Part shown: positions 14,101 through 26,951 of the stretch, piece by piece
Layout of the letters: the number at the start of each line of letters is the position of its first letter
Numbering within the stretch: position 1 is the stretch's first letter
DNA from: Mytilus californianus
Taxonomy: Eukaryota > Mollusca > Bivalvia > Mytilida > Mytilidae
Assembly: GCF_021869535.1 (NCBI RefSeq)
Contig: NW_026262690.1
Location: forward strand, 10,093,501-10,157,500
DNA length: 64,000 nucleotides
Reading direction: 5' to 3'
Program-made: the position numbers and the translations under genes
Notes under the pieces: generated by a model
What the model was told of the DNA's origin: nothing
Database searches by the model: none
What the model saw: the letters and a program-made list of their open reading frames with translations, nothing else

Positions 14101-17100
14101 GCGACATATTTAAGTCGCCTGTACCTCCTATAATTTTCACCGTAATAAATAAAGTGCATAATTTTTTATTTTTTTCCACACAAGTACAGCTATACTAGTT
14201 TTCTTCAGGTTTAATTTGTAGTTCTGTGGTAACATGACACCAGTAAAGAGCTTTTTTGGAACTAGTAAGTGGTTAAGGGATCCTTACTTATTCATTTAGC
14301 CCTCATATTTAGCTGAAATAGAGATAGCATTAGGGGTTTCTTTACATTGACAAGACAATTTTTTGGACAAAGAATGTGATTATGATTGTATATCAGCAAG
14401 ATTAAATAGTTTATTCATTTTCCATGCAAATGTCATTAATTTACTTGATTTTCTGACCCTGAAAAGCACAATAAAGCTAAATTGATTATGTAAGGGGACA
14501 TAATTTAACTGAATGCATACATGAGAAATAGACAATGAGTCAACTTAAAGATATATTCTAGTACATGTATTGTCAAAAAGATCTTTGAATAATAGTAAAC
14601 TGCCATCTAAAGAGTCTTGTTATATTGCCTTCATAATCTGGAAATGCTTAAAGGAATGTAAGGCATGCTGTAAAATGTGGAATGGACTTTACTATCAGTT
14701 TTCATGATTTGGTGCTTAAACTGTTTCTTTCAGTCAGATTAACTATAAATAGAGTTGGCAATCCAATAATTCCTCCTGAATCACCATGGTTTACTTCTGT
14801 GTTGATTTGAAACAACATATATTTGGGTTTTGTTCACTCCTTAAGTAAAAATGTTCAGATGAAAAAAAGTGAAAATCTGCCAGCTGGGGTAGGGGTATAC
14901 TTTTTAATTTTTTTTTGGTAAGAAATAAGTGAAGACTAGTATTCTTTATTGTAATATGTTTCCTAGTAAGAAGTCTATGCATCATAGGTGTCATGACAGA
15001 TTTCAAGTTTGTAATGTCTTGGTTAAGGTAGCACGGTAGTATTTGCATTCCAGAATTTAGGTTGCTCTTTTGTGTACCCTACTTAGGTCAATGTATCTGA
15101 ACAGTGTGATTGGACTAAAAATACAGTATCAACTGAACATACTTTCCCAAACTGAGGGATGAATCAGGTGTAGAAAAATATGAAATAATTTTACAAACAG
15201 GTGAAAATGAATTTTTGAGAATTTTTTTAAATTTTGTATTCACTGCATGATAAAAGACCTAAAAGCACTAGTGGCCTTAGGTTTTTAAAAATAGCAAAAA
15301 AAGTAAACGGTCATGATACATATTCAAATTTATTTCTGATTAGTATAATGAAAGTACTTCAGTTAACTGTGTATGTAGAATTTTTCGCAGTGCTAGAAAG
15401 TGGTGAAAATCCTAAAAAGGCTATCATTATCCCTTATGGGCCAGGAAATACTACCGTGCCACCTTAACTGGGATATATATGTTTACACAAAATCAATAAA
15501 GGTATTTGTTTTACCTATGCAATTTGTAAGTTTATCAATAAAAAGTTGATTAAGGGCAACTAGAATAAAAACAGCCCTTAAATTTCACCCCTGGGAGTGA
15601 AAATTGCTGATTCAGCAAATTTTGCCTGATCTGTGGGTAATAATGTTAATATTTACCTAGAAAGTAAAATTTCTTTATTTTTAAGTAACTTGCAATACAT
15701 TTTTAATTATAAAGTTTAGTTTTAACTTTTCGCAGTGTCTGACACTTGTGCAACAACTGGAATTTGAGACGGGACATATTTAAGTCGCCTGTACCTCCTA
15801 TAATTTTCACCGTAATAAATAAAGTGCATAATTTTTTATTTTTTTCCACACAAGTACAGCTATACTAGTTTTCTTCAGGTTTAATTTGTAGTTCTGTGGT
15901 AACATGACACCAGTAAAGAGCTTTTTTGGAACTAGTAAGTGGTTAAGGGATCCTTACTTATTCATTTAGCCCTCATATTTAGCTGAAATAGAGATAGCAT
16001 TAGGGGTTTCTTTACATTGACAAGACAATTTTTTGGACAAAGAATGTGATTATGATTGTATATCAGCAAGATTAAATAGTTTATTCATTTTCCATGCAAA
16101 TGTCATTAATTTACTTGATTTTCTGACCCTGAAAAGCACAATAAAGCTAAATTGATTATGTAAGGGGACATAATTTAACTGAATGCATACATGAGAAATA
16201 GACAATGAGTCAACTTAAAGATATATTCTAGTACATGTATTGTCAAAAAGATCTTTGAATAATAGTAAACTGCCATCTAAAGAGTCTTGTTATATTGCCT
16301 TCATAATCTGGAAATGCTTAAAGGAATGTAAGGCATGCTGTAAAATGTGGAATGGACTTTACTATCAGTTTTCATGATTTGGTGCTTAAACTGTTTCTTT
16401 CAGTCAGATTAACTATAAATAGAGTTGGCAATCCAATAATTCCTCCTGAATCACCATGGTTTACTTCTGTGTTGATTTGAAACAACATATATTTGGGTTT
16501 TGTTCACTCCTTAAGTAAAAATGTTCAGATGAAAAAAAGTGAAAATCTGCCAGCTGGGGTAGGGGTATACTTTTTAATTTTTTTTTGGTAAGAAATAAGT
16601 GAAGACTAGTATTCTTTATTGTAATATGTTTCCTAGTAAGAAGTCTATGCATCATAGGTGTCATGACAGATTTCAAGTTTGTAATGTCTTGGTTAAGGTA
16701 GCACGGTAGTATTTGCATTCCAGAATTTAGGTTGCTCTTTTGTGTACCCTACTTAGGTCAATGTATCTGAACAGTGTGATTGGACTAAAAATACAGTATC
16801 AACTGAACATACTTTCCCAAACTGAGGGATGAATCAGGTGTAGAAAAATATGAAATAATTTTACAAACAGGTGAAAATGAATTTTTGAGAATTTTTTTAA
16901 ATTTTGTATTCACTGCATGATAAAAGACCTAAAAGCACTAGTGGCCTTAGGTTTTTAAAAATAGCAAAAAAAGTAAACGGTCATGATACATATTCAAATT
17001 TATTTCTGATTAGTATAATGAAAGTACTTCAGTTAACTGTGTATGTAGAATTTTTCGCAGTGCTAGAAAGTGGTGAAAATCCTAAAAAGGCTATCATTAT

Positions 17101-20100
17101 CCCTTATGGGCCAGGAAATACTACCGTGCCACCTTAACTGGGATATATATGTTTACACAAAATCAATAAAGGTATTTGTTTTACCTATGCAATTTGTAAG
17201 TTTATCAATAAAAAGTTGATTAAGGGCAACTAGAATAAAAACAGCCCTTAAATTTCACCCCTGGGAGTGAAAATTGCTGATTCAGCAAATTTTGCCTGAT
17301 CTGTGGGTAATAATGTTAATATTTACCTAGAAAGTAAAATTTCTTTATTTTTAAGTAACTTGCAATACATTTTTAATTATAAAGTTTAGTTTTAACTTTT
17401 CGCAGTGTCTGACACTTGTGCAACAACTGGAATTTGAGACGCGACATATTTAAGTCGCCTGTACCTCCTATAATTTTCACCGTAATAAATAAAGTGCATA
17501 ATTTTTTATTTTTTTCCACACAAGTACAGCTATACTAGTTTTCTTCAGGTTTAATTTGTAGTTCTGTGGTAACATGACACCAGTAAAGAGCTTTTTTGGA
17601 ACTAGTAAGTGGTTAAGGGATCCTTACTTATTCATTTAGCCCTCATATTTAGCTGAAATAGAGATAGCATTAGGGGTTTCTTTACATTGACAAGACAATT
17701 TTTTGGACAAAGAATGTGATTATGATTGTATATCAGCAAGATTAAATAGTTTATTCATTTTCCATGCAAATGTCATTAATTTACTTGATTTTCTGACCCT
17801 GAAAAGCACAATAAAGCTAAATTGATTATGTAAGGGGACATAATTTAACTGAATGCATACATGAGAAATAGACAATGAGTCAACTTAAAGATATATTCTA
17901 GTACATGTATTGTCAAAAAGATCTTTGAATAATAGTAAACTGCCATCTAAAGAGTCTTGTTATATTGCCTTCATAATCTGGAAATGCTTAAAGGAATGTA
18001 AGGCATGCTGTAAAATGTGGAATGGACTTTACTATCAGTTTTCATGATTTGGTGCTTAAACTGTTTCTTTCAGTCAGATTAACTATAAATAGAGTTGGCA
18101 ATCCAATAATTCCTCCTGAATCACCATGGTTTACTTCTGTGTTGATTTGAAACAACATATATTTGGGTTTTGTTCACTCCTTAAGTAAAAATGTTCAGAT
18201 GAAAAAAAGTGAAAATCTGCCAGCTGGGGTAGGGGTATACTTTTTAATTTTTTTTTGGTAAGAAATAAGTGAAGACTAGTATTCTTTATTGTAATATGTT
18301 TCCTAGTAAGAAGTCTATGCATCATAGGTGTCATGACAGATTTCAAGTTTGTAATGTCTTGGTTAAGGTAGCACGGTAGTATTTGCATTCCAGAATTTAG
18401 GTTGCTCTTTTGTGTACCCTACTTAGGTCAATGTATCTGAACAGTGTGATTGGACTAAAAATACAGTATCAACTGAACATACTTTCCCAAACTGAGGGAT
18501 GAATCAGGTGTAGAAAAATATGAAATAATTTTACAAACAGGTGAAAATGAATTTTTGAGAATTTTTTTAAATTTTGTATTCACTGCATGATAAAAGACCT
18601 AAAAGCACTAGTGGCCTTAGGTTTTTAAAAATAGCAAAAAAAGTAAACGGTCATGATACATATTCAAATTTATTTCTGATTAGTATAATGAAAGTACTTC
18701 AGTTAACTGTGTATGTAGAATTTTTCGCAGTGCTAGAAAGTGGTGAAAATCCTAAAAAGGCTATCATTATCCCTTATGGGCCAGGAAATACTACCGTGCC
18801 ACCTTAACTGGGATATATATGTTTACACAAAATCAATAAAGGTATTTGTTTTACCTATGCAATTTGTAAGTTTATCAATAAAAAGTTGATTAAGGGCAAC
18901 TAGAATAAAAACAGCCCTTAAATTTCACCCCTGGGAGTGAAAATTGCTGATTCAGCAAATTTTGCCTGATCTGTGGGTAATAATGTTAATATTTACCTAG
19001 AAAGTAAAATTTCTTTATTTTTAAGTAACTTGCAATACATTTTTAATTATAAAGTTTAGTTTTAACTTTTCGCAGTGTCTGACACTTGTGCAACAACTGG
19101 AATTTGAGACGCGACATATTTAAGTCGCCTGTACCTCCTATAATTTTCACCGTAATAAATAAAGTGCATAATTTTTTATTTTTTTCCACACAAGTACAGC
19201 TATACTAGTTTTCTTCAGGTTTAATTTGTAGTTCTGTGGTAACATGACACCAGTAAAGAGCTTTTTTGGAACTAGTAAGTGGTTAAGGGATCCTTACTTA
19301 TTCATTTAGCCCTCATATTTAGCTGAAATAGAGATAGCATTAGGGGTTTCTTTACATTGACAAGACAATTTTTTGGACAAAGAATGTGATTATGATTGTA
19401 TATCAGCAAGATTAAATAGTTTATTCATTTTCCATGCAAATGTCATTAATTTACTTGATTTTCTGACCCTGAAAAGCACAATAAAGCTAAATTGATTATG
19501 TAAGGGGACATAATTTAACTGAATGCATACATGAGAAATAGACAATGAGTCAACTTAAAGATATATTCTAGTACATGTATTGTCAAAAAGATCTTTGAAT
19601 AATAGTAAACTGCCATCTAAAGAGTCTTGTTATATTGCCTTCATAATCTGGAAATGCTTAAAGGAATGTAAGGCATGCTGTAAAATGTGGAATGGACTTT
19701 ACTATCAGTTTTCATGATTTGGTGCTTAAACTGTTTCTTTCAGTCAGATTAACTATAAATAGAGTTGGCAATCCAATAATTCCTCCTGAATCACCATGGT
19801 TTACTTCTGTGTTGATTTGAAACAACATATATTTGGGTTTTGTTCACTCCTTAAGTAAAAATGTTCAGATGAAAAAAAGTGAAAATCTGCCAGCTGGGGT
19901 AGGGGTATACTTTTTAATTTTTTTTTGGTAAGAAATAAGTGAAGACTAGTATTCTTTATTGTAATATGTTTCCTAGTAAGAAGTCTATGCATCATAGGTG
20001 TCATGACAGATTTCAAGTTTGTAATGTCTTGGTTAAGGTAGCACGGTAGTATTTGCATTCCAGAATTTAGGTTGCTCTTTTGTGTACCCTACTTAGGTCA

Positions 20101-21702
20101 ATGTATCTGAACAGTGTGATTGGACTAAAAATACAGTATCAACTGAACATACTTTCCCAAACTGAGGGATGAATCAGGTGTAGAAAAATATGAAATAATT
20201 TTACAAACAGGTGAAAATGAATTTTTGAGAATTTTTTTAAATTTTGTATTCACTGCATGATAAAAGACCTAAAAGCACTAGTGGCCTTAGGTTTTTAAAA
20301 ATAGCAAAAAAAGTAAACGGTCATGATACATATTCAAATTTATTTCTGATTAGTATAATGAAAGTACTTCAGTTAACTGTGTATGTAGAATTTTTCGCAG
20401 TGCTAGAAAGTGGTGAAAATCCTAAAAAGGCTATCATTATCCCTTATGGGCCAGGAAATACTACCGTGCCACCTTAACTGGGATATATATGTTTACACAA
20501 AATCAATAAAGGTATTTGTTTTACCTATGCAATTTGTAAGTTTATCAATAAAAAGTTGATTAAGGGCAACTAGAATAAAAACAGCCCTTAAATTTCACCC
20601 CTGGGAGTGAAAATTGCTGATTCAGCAAATTTTGCCTGATCTGTGGGTAATAATGTTAATATTTACCTAGAAAGTAAAATTTCTTTATTTTTAAGTAACT
20701 TGCAATACATTTTTAATTATAAAGTTTAGTTTTAACTTTTCGCAGTGTCTGACACTTGTGCAACAACTGGAATTTGAGACGCGACATATTTAAGTCGCCT
20801 GTACCTCCTATAATTTTCACCGTAATAAATAAAGTGCATAATTTTTTATTTTTTTCCACACAAGTACAGCTATACTAGTTTTCTTCAGGTTTAATTTGTA
20901 GTTCTGTGGTAACATGACACCAGTAAAGAGCTTTTTTGGAACTAGTAAGTGGTTAAGGGATCCTTACTTATTCATTTAGCCCTCATATTTAGCTGAAATA
21001 GAGATAGCATTAGGGGTTTCTTTACATTGACAAGACAATTTTTTGGACAAAGAATGTGATTATGATTGTATATCAGCAAGATTAAATAGTTTATTCATTT
21101 TCCATGCAAATGTCATTAATTTACTTGATTTTCTGACCCTGAAAAGCACAATAAAGCTAAATTGATTATGTAAGGGGACATAATTTAACTGAATGCATAC
21201 ATGAGAAATAGACAATGAGTCAACTTAAAGATATATTCTAGTACATGTATTGTCAAAAAGATCTTTGAATAATAGTAAACTGCCATCTAAAGAGTCTTGT
21301 TATATTGCCTTCATAATCTGGAAATGCTTAAAGGAATGTAAGGCATGCTGTAAAATGTGGAATGGACTTTACTATCAGTTTTCATGATTTGGTGCTTAAA
21401 CTGTTTCTTTCAGTCAGATTAACTATAAATAGAGTTGGCAATCCAATAATTCCTCCTGAATCACCATGGTTTACTTCTGTGTTGATTTGAAACAACATAT
21501 ATTTGGGTTTTGTTCACTCCTTAAGTAAAAATGTTCAGATGAAAAAAAGTGAAAATCTGCCAGCTGGGGTAGGGGTATACTTTTTAATTTTTTTTTGGTA
21601 AGAAATAAGTGAAGACTAGTATTCTTTATTGTAATATGTTTCCTAGTAAGAAGTCTATGCATCATAGGTGTCATGACAGATTTCAAGTTTGTAATGTCTT
21701 GG

Positions 21703-22145
21703 TTAAGGTAGCACGGTAGTATTTGCATTCCAGAATTTAGGTTGCTCTTTTGTGTACCCTACTTAGGTCAATGTATCTGAACAGTGTGATTGGACTAAAA
21801 ATACAGTATCAACTGAACATACTTTCCCAAACTGAGGGATGAATCAGGTGTAGAAAAATATGAAATAATTTTACAAACAGGTGAAAATGAATTTTTGAGA
21901 ATTTTTTTAAATTTTGTATTCACTGCATGATAAAAGACCTAAAAGCACTAGTGGCCTTAGGTTTTTAAAAATAGCAAAAAAAGTAAACGGTCATGATACA
22001 TATTCAAATTTATTTCTGATTAGTATAATGAAAGTACTTCAGTTAACTGTGTATGTAGAATTTTTCGCAGTGCTAGAAAGTGGTGAAAATCCTAAAAAGG
22101 CTATCATTATCCCTTATGGGCCAGGAAATACTACCGTGCCACCTT
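21703..22145. mobile_element. Terminal MITE copy that closes the 1,670-bp array
   Basis: This is the last copy of the TTAA-flanked element. The left flank is the normal spacer of the array. The right inverted repeat ends in ...GTGCCACC, and after two or three further matching bases the sequence departs completely (TTTACGG instead of TTAACTG). The array therefore ends at the MITE end rather than at a random point in the unit. This is the arrangement expected if the array grew by unequal exchange between two MITE copies flanking one spacer. Confidence 0.7.
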
Positions 22146-22265
22146 TACGGCGGCTCATTTTTGTCTTAAGAATAAACATAATTGATAAGTTTCTTTCCCC
22201 TGCATTCCTCGATCGCACTTGTAAATAGCACATTGGTCTCAAGACATTGACCCAGTACACTATAC

Positions 22266-24115
22266 CAGAGACATATAATACAAGAGATTCGCAACTCTAG
22301 TAGAGTCTATATAACAGCCAATGAAATGACGTGGCCACCGGAAAGCCGATTAATCCGATGGATTTATGGGTAATAACCCGTATTGTTGTGTAAAAGGTTC
22401 TTCGCCTCACGATTTTTCAAATGGATAATGCCGATACCTTTCACAGCTAAAGCATGCAAGTATATTTAAAAGTTACAAAAAACTAATTCTAATAATTTGT
22501 TATTGATAAAATGTGTTCTAATGATGAGATTAATCAAATACAAACAAAGTTAAAACTCGGCCCATTTTACTTCACCTATTGCCGTAGAAACCATTTGATC
22601 TCCCAATTTTTTTCTTAAAACTTGAAAATTGCTAATAAATATATAATTTTATGGGCCAATAGTACTCCCAAATGTTGTTTCGTGACTGAAAATAAGACTA
22701 TTTTCGTAAAATTTAAACCAACAATGTGGCGATTTTTTGTTTTTTTCTTCTTTTTAGGGTGCCAAAGATGAACGAATGCAGTAAATTTACAAAAGGAGTA
22801 AAATTTTCCTAGTAAAGGAAACCTTCTGCTGGTCGTAATATTATGAATGAGCTTCATATGCATCTGTTGTCGTTTCAGACTACGCTTCTCGTTCAAAACA
22901 TGAACCTAATTCATTTTTAAATTAAAATCGTATTGAGGACATTTCAATGGTGACTGCAAAAGATATATATATATATGTTTGTGGTATATCATCTTTTCCA
23001 CAAGTTTATTGTTTTCTGTTTGGTATTTAATTAATATTAAGATCCATGTTGTTAGATCTGATGATCAATTTATTTGGCAATCGCCAATGGCAGTCAGCAG
23101 GGTTTAAGAACATCAGTTGTTCGACCTGTAAGTCGTAACTATTAAGATTGTCATCCCACGAAATTAAGATTGTCATCCCACGAAATAAAATCGGAATTTT
23201 CCATATTGCGTGCACATGAATGAAGCTTTATTCAAATGAGAAATTAATTGTAATTTTCTTAAATATTAATTCTCAATACACACTTCGAACATGAAGAAAC
23301 CATAAATTTACCGACAATCATTTAAAAAAAACAACTCAATGCAAGCCTATATGATAAAACTGTCAAACAACACTTAGAAATCAAACATTTACCGACAATC
23401 CTACAGAAAAAAAAACTCAATGAAAGCCCAATAAATGAGGAATATAAAAATAAATAAAATTTTAATAATTTATAAATATCAAGAATAAAAAACAAAGCCT
23501 ATCATGATTAACAATTAATTAACAAATAAATTAAGTTTTTTTTCCATATTAATTAATTATACATTTTGTGAATTGTATTTTTGGAAAGAGTGTGGACACC
23601 TGTGGTGTGACAACTTCTTGTTTACAAGGTGTCAATTAAAACTCATTATTTATAACATGTTCGTGATTTACCTGGTCATCGAATAATTCAAACCTAATAT
23701 ACATGTCACACTGTGAAATTATGTCTCCGAGACAGGTGTATATTCAATAGAAACCCATTATGTAACTATCAAATAAAATGAACTCTGACACAATTTATCA
23801 AGTGTTAATTATTTAATATCAGTTTTTTTTTATACAATATCAAATTATGTCTCTTTTTCAATAATACAAATCTAAAATCAAAATTACATTAAAATAAATA
23901 ATTATATATGTACTCAAATTATATTTAATTAATTATGATAAATTTAACACTGAAACAGTTTATGTTATGCTTAAACATTCGTCCTTACTTCGAGTACTTT
24001 TAATACTTTTATTAATGACTTTATTGCCTAAGGAGATCTCGCGAGGTTTAACTAGTGGCCGCGTGTTATTACGGGATTTCGCCGAGTTGCGAATCTCTTG
24101 TATTATATGTCTCTG
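22266..24115. mobile_element. Non-autonomous DNA transposon, 1.85 kb, perfect 32-bp TIRs and 7-bp TSD
   Basis: A 32-bp sequence at 22266-22297 (starting CAGAGACATATAATACAAG) is repeated as a perfect reverse complement at 24084-24115. The element is flanked by the 7-bp direct repeat ACTATAC at 22259-22265 and 24116-24122, a typical target site duplication. The CAGAG start resembles hAT termini, but hAT elements make 8-bp duplications, so the superfamily is uncertain; Dada elements are one group reported with 6-7 bp duplications. No transposase frame is present inside; the interior is AT-rich and contains a 22-bp tandem doublet at 23141-23184. Perfect TIRs and TSD suggest a fairly recent insertion. 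Confidence 0.85.
23141..23184. repeat. 22-bp tandem doublet
   Basis: Two adjacent identical 22-bp copies (starting ATTAAGATTGTCATCCC at 23141 and 23163) lie inside the 1.85-kb transposon. They probably arose by replication slippage. Confidence 0.9.
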
Positions 24116-24122
24116 ACTATAC

Positions 24123-24409
24123 GTTACAACACTTGCCGTCAGTACTCAAAATTGGAAAAATATTAAATAAGAAGGTATAGAAAATTAATGCACACACACT
24201 ACTATCAACCACAGACATGATGTTTTTCTCAATTTGCCAAAATCGTTATTCCGCAATACAACGAGGGTGATGAAAACACGGGCACCGGCATGCTGTGAAT
24301 TTGAAAGTTTCCCAAATGAGTAACTATCCCTTACTTTTCTAGTGTAAAGTTTTATAAATACACATTTGATTTGAAATGGGATATCAGAGAGATATATAAA
24401 CACATATAT
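24123..24409. other. AT-rich spacer, no gene seen
   Basis: This stretch follows the target duplication of the 1.85-kb transposon. A 101-codon minus-strand open frame starts here and runs into the neighbouring repeat, but it has no recognisable domain. Confidence 0.6.
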
Positions 24410-24741
24410 CATAGGCTGATCCAGGGGGGAGGTTGGGGGCCCTGGCCCCCCTTTCTTTGAAAAAATTTGGTTGATTATTAAGGGAATCACTAAAGCATGA
24501 CTGGAGCCGGCCCTCCCTTATGAAAAGTTATGAAATTGTTTTCAATTGAGATAAATACATGCAGTTTATAATGGTTTTCAGTTGTTTTTTAAAGGAGAGG
24601 CGGATTTAGTGGGCGGGGGGGGGGGGGGACACGAGTTTGGGGCCCCCTTTTCTTGAAAAAAATTGGGAATCACTGAAGCATGACAGGAGCTGGCCCCCTC
24701 TTAAGCAATCACTTATGAAAATTTCTGGATCCGCCACTGTA
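24410..24741. repeat. Two diverged copies of a MITE-like repeat with GGCGGAT/ATCCGCC ends
   Basis: The segments 24415-24530 and 24594-24741 share GGGAATCACT(A/G)AAGCATGAC and a G-run/C-run core. The second copy begins GAGGCGGATTTAG and ends CTGGATCCGCCACTG, which is an imperfect terminal inverted repeat. Ends of the type CAGTGGCGGATC are widespread in animal MITEs, usually placed with hAT. A poly-G tract of more than ten bases lies near 24615. No coding capacity is visible. Confidence 0.55.
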
Positions 24742-25249
24742 AAATCGTCTTCAGTTGTATTATATTAAAAATTTTATACCTGTATTCTATAGTACAAATC
24801 AAAGGAAAATAATGTAAATTATCTGGTAGTAGCAATACAATATAAATATTGAGCAAAATTTCTACAACCTTTACCATACTCTATTCAAAAATAAACAATA
24901 TACATCAAGATAACAAAATAAAATTTAAAATCAGGGCGGATGGACCCAGGGCAAACAGATATTAACTTATTCAGGCTAACAAGTAATTAAGGTTGAATGT
25001 GAATCAGGGCGAATGGACCTAGATCCAAACTCCAGTAGGGTAACTCTTATAGTTCAAAAGTTCATGTTCCTAAATTTCGTCAGGTCACCAGTACCTCACT
25101 AATAAAAATGAAACAACATGTTACAGACAATTTACATCTTTAATTTCAGCATAATTTTGGTTTTGGTTATGAATATCTTTCTTCTACATTTTTGGATAAA
25201 TACTCATTATCCGGCAAATTCCAAGTTGAACCTTCTTCAGTAGGCCTAT
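24742..25249. other. AT-rich intergenic stretch with a short repeated motif
   Basis: No gene is visible. The motif TCAGGGCG(G/A)ATGGACC occurs twice, at 24931 and 25004, 73 bp apart. Confidence 0.5.
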
Positions 25250-25365
25250 CCCCACCAGAGACCAAATGATGCACAAGTTAGGTATAGGTAACAATATAAA
25301 TGCAACAATGAGCAAAAGCCATACCATCTAGCTAGCTATAAAAGGCTTTGAATAATATAAAATAA
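25250..25365 (+). repeat. Fragment of dispersed repeat family A (bivalve-type)
   Basis: The stretch contains 'ccaccagagaccaaatga' and 'caatgagcaaaagccatacc' followed by 'ctataaaaggc', matching in order the fuller copies at 36640-37062 and, reversed, 27805-28199. It lacks the 5' and 3' ends of the family. Confidence 0.6.
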
Positions 25366-25521
25366 ATCAAATAAGGAATTTAATGGTTTTGGGCAACTGT
25401 TTTGAATTTAAAAAAAAAGCTTTAACAATATTAATTTTTGTGTGCATTAATTTTTGCTAATTTTGAATAATGGACAAAAATGTGAGATTGATTATTGTGA
25501 TTTAAGAAAAATCTGCATACA

Positions 25522-25660
25522 TAAAATTGAAAATGGAAATAGGGAATATGTCAAAGAGACAACAACCCAACCAAAGAGCAGACAACAGGGGAAGGCCACT
25601 TACGGGTCTTCAACGCGGCGAGAAAGTCACGCACCCGGAGGTAGTCTTCAGCTCATAAAT
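25522..25660 (-). repeat. Fragment of dispersed repeat family E
   Basis: The stretch carries 'tatgtcaaagagacaacaac' followed by 'accaaagagca', shared with 37831-37888 and, in the opposite orientation, with the end of the copy at 39001-39240. I recall this family as common in mussel genomic sequence. A 71-codon plus-strand frame crosses it but is a by-product of the repeat. Confidence 0.6.
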
Positions 25661-26558
25661 ATGTATTAGATATAAGAATGCAATACAGCTCTCAGTCGCA
25701 TTAATAAGAACCTCACAATAAGTTCTGAAAATCAGAATAAAAAGTATTGTAAGATTCTCAAAGTGTACACATGGAGTTATGAAACTTAAATTAATCATGC
25801 TAATTAAACATGTTAAAGATTGGCATACAACTTGGAGTAGCCTTATGGCATTGTATAGTGTAATGAATTCAGGGGATAATGGCACTACGTCTTTGATTTT
25901 AAAGTCCTCAGAATCAATCTTTAATATATATATATGCATACTCTTGTACAAAGAAATATAAGTATGCAATAGACATATGGTCTTCAAAAATAAGAGTTAT
26001 CCATGCTATACATTTATGACAAGATCTTAATCAAGTATTAATTTTGGTTTGTTTAAATATTTCGGAGGTTAGTATGACGTCCTTTCTAATGATGATGTTT
26101 TCGTTTAAAGTTGGAAAAAATTGTTTGTACCAACAAAAATAAATACACGAAGTTTATCCAGAATTATGTGTTTATCATTTTTTTTATGTTTAGGTTGCCA
26201 GCAAGATGAAAAGAACAATGCAGTTCAAAAGTCAAAATGTGGATAAGCTGAGATAAAAGGTCCTACTTTTGCAGATTTTCATATTTTGCATGAATGAATT
26301 TGAAGTTTATATCATGGAGGGCAGAGAAAGAAAAGAAACACTTCAATTTTCCTGCTTCTGAAGAATACCGGTAAATGTAAAACATCTTGTTCGGTAAGTT
26401 TTATGCTCTGTTTTGATAGTGTTTGTGCATTCATCTGTCTTTCTCTAAATTGTATTCACTTAAAGTTTTTGGTTACAGTTCACCATGAACTTCAGTTAGT
26501 AACTTGTGGTTTTACATGTATATACTCAAAATTTAGTACTTTAAAATGTACATGTATT
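25661..26558. other. AT-rich intergenic stretch, no supported gene
   Basis: Only short, low-complexity open frames occur on either strand. I see no splice-supported exon, RNA gene or repeat boundary. Confidence 0.5.
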
Positions 26559-26951
26559 TTTGTCGAGCCTGCGACTTTTGTCGCAGAAAGCTCGTCATAC
26601 ATGTCATAGGGATAGTGATCCGGCGGTGGCATTAGCTAACTTCCTAAAAGCTTTATATTTTAGAAGGTGGAAGACCTGGATGCTTCATAATTTGTATATA
26701 GATGCCTCATGATACGAATTCTGTCTGTCACATGTCCATTGTCCTTGACCTCATTTTCATGGTTCAGTGACTACTTGAAAAAAAAAAATCAGGTTTTTTG
26801 TAATGTTAATTTCTCTCTTATTATGAGTAATAGGATAACTACATTTGGTATGTGCGTACCTTGCAAGGTCCTCATGCTCGTTTTCACTTGACCTAGACCT
26901 CATTTCATGGATCAGTAAACAAGAACAGTCTTAGATGCATGATTTTTTTTT

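Larger units (their letters stand above)
1..22145. repeat. Satellite-like tandem array, 1,670-bp unit, 13.26 copies
   Basis: Units begin at 1, 1671, 3341, 5011, 6681, 8351, 10021, 11691, 13361, 15031, 16701, 18371, 20041 and 21711; the last is a 435-bp partial copy. The copies are almost identical. The few differences I could see include position 1791 (g instead of a), a GTTAAC in units 1-2 that is GTAAAC in later units, an A-to-T change in units 6 and 9 (near 8890 and 13900), and a C-to-G change in units 7 and 10 (10762 and 15772). Each unit consists of a MITE-like element (about 437 bp) and about 1.23 kb of AT-rich spacer. The array continues beyond the left edge and ends abruptly at 22145. 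Each unit holds a 77-codon plus-strand and an 85-codon minus-strand open frame; neither resembles a known protein. Such near-identity implies recent amplification or active homogenisation. Confidence 0.97.

Noticed and set aside
24185-24490. 101-codon minus-strand frame
   Set aside because: It is half AT-rich spacer and half MITE-like repeat with a proline/glycine run from the G/C tract; no domain is recognised.
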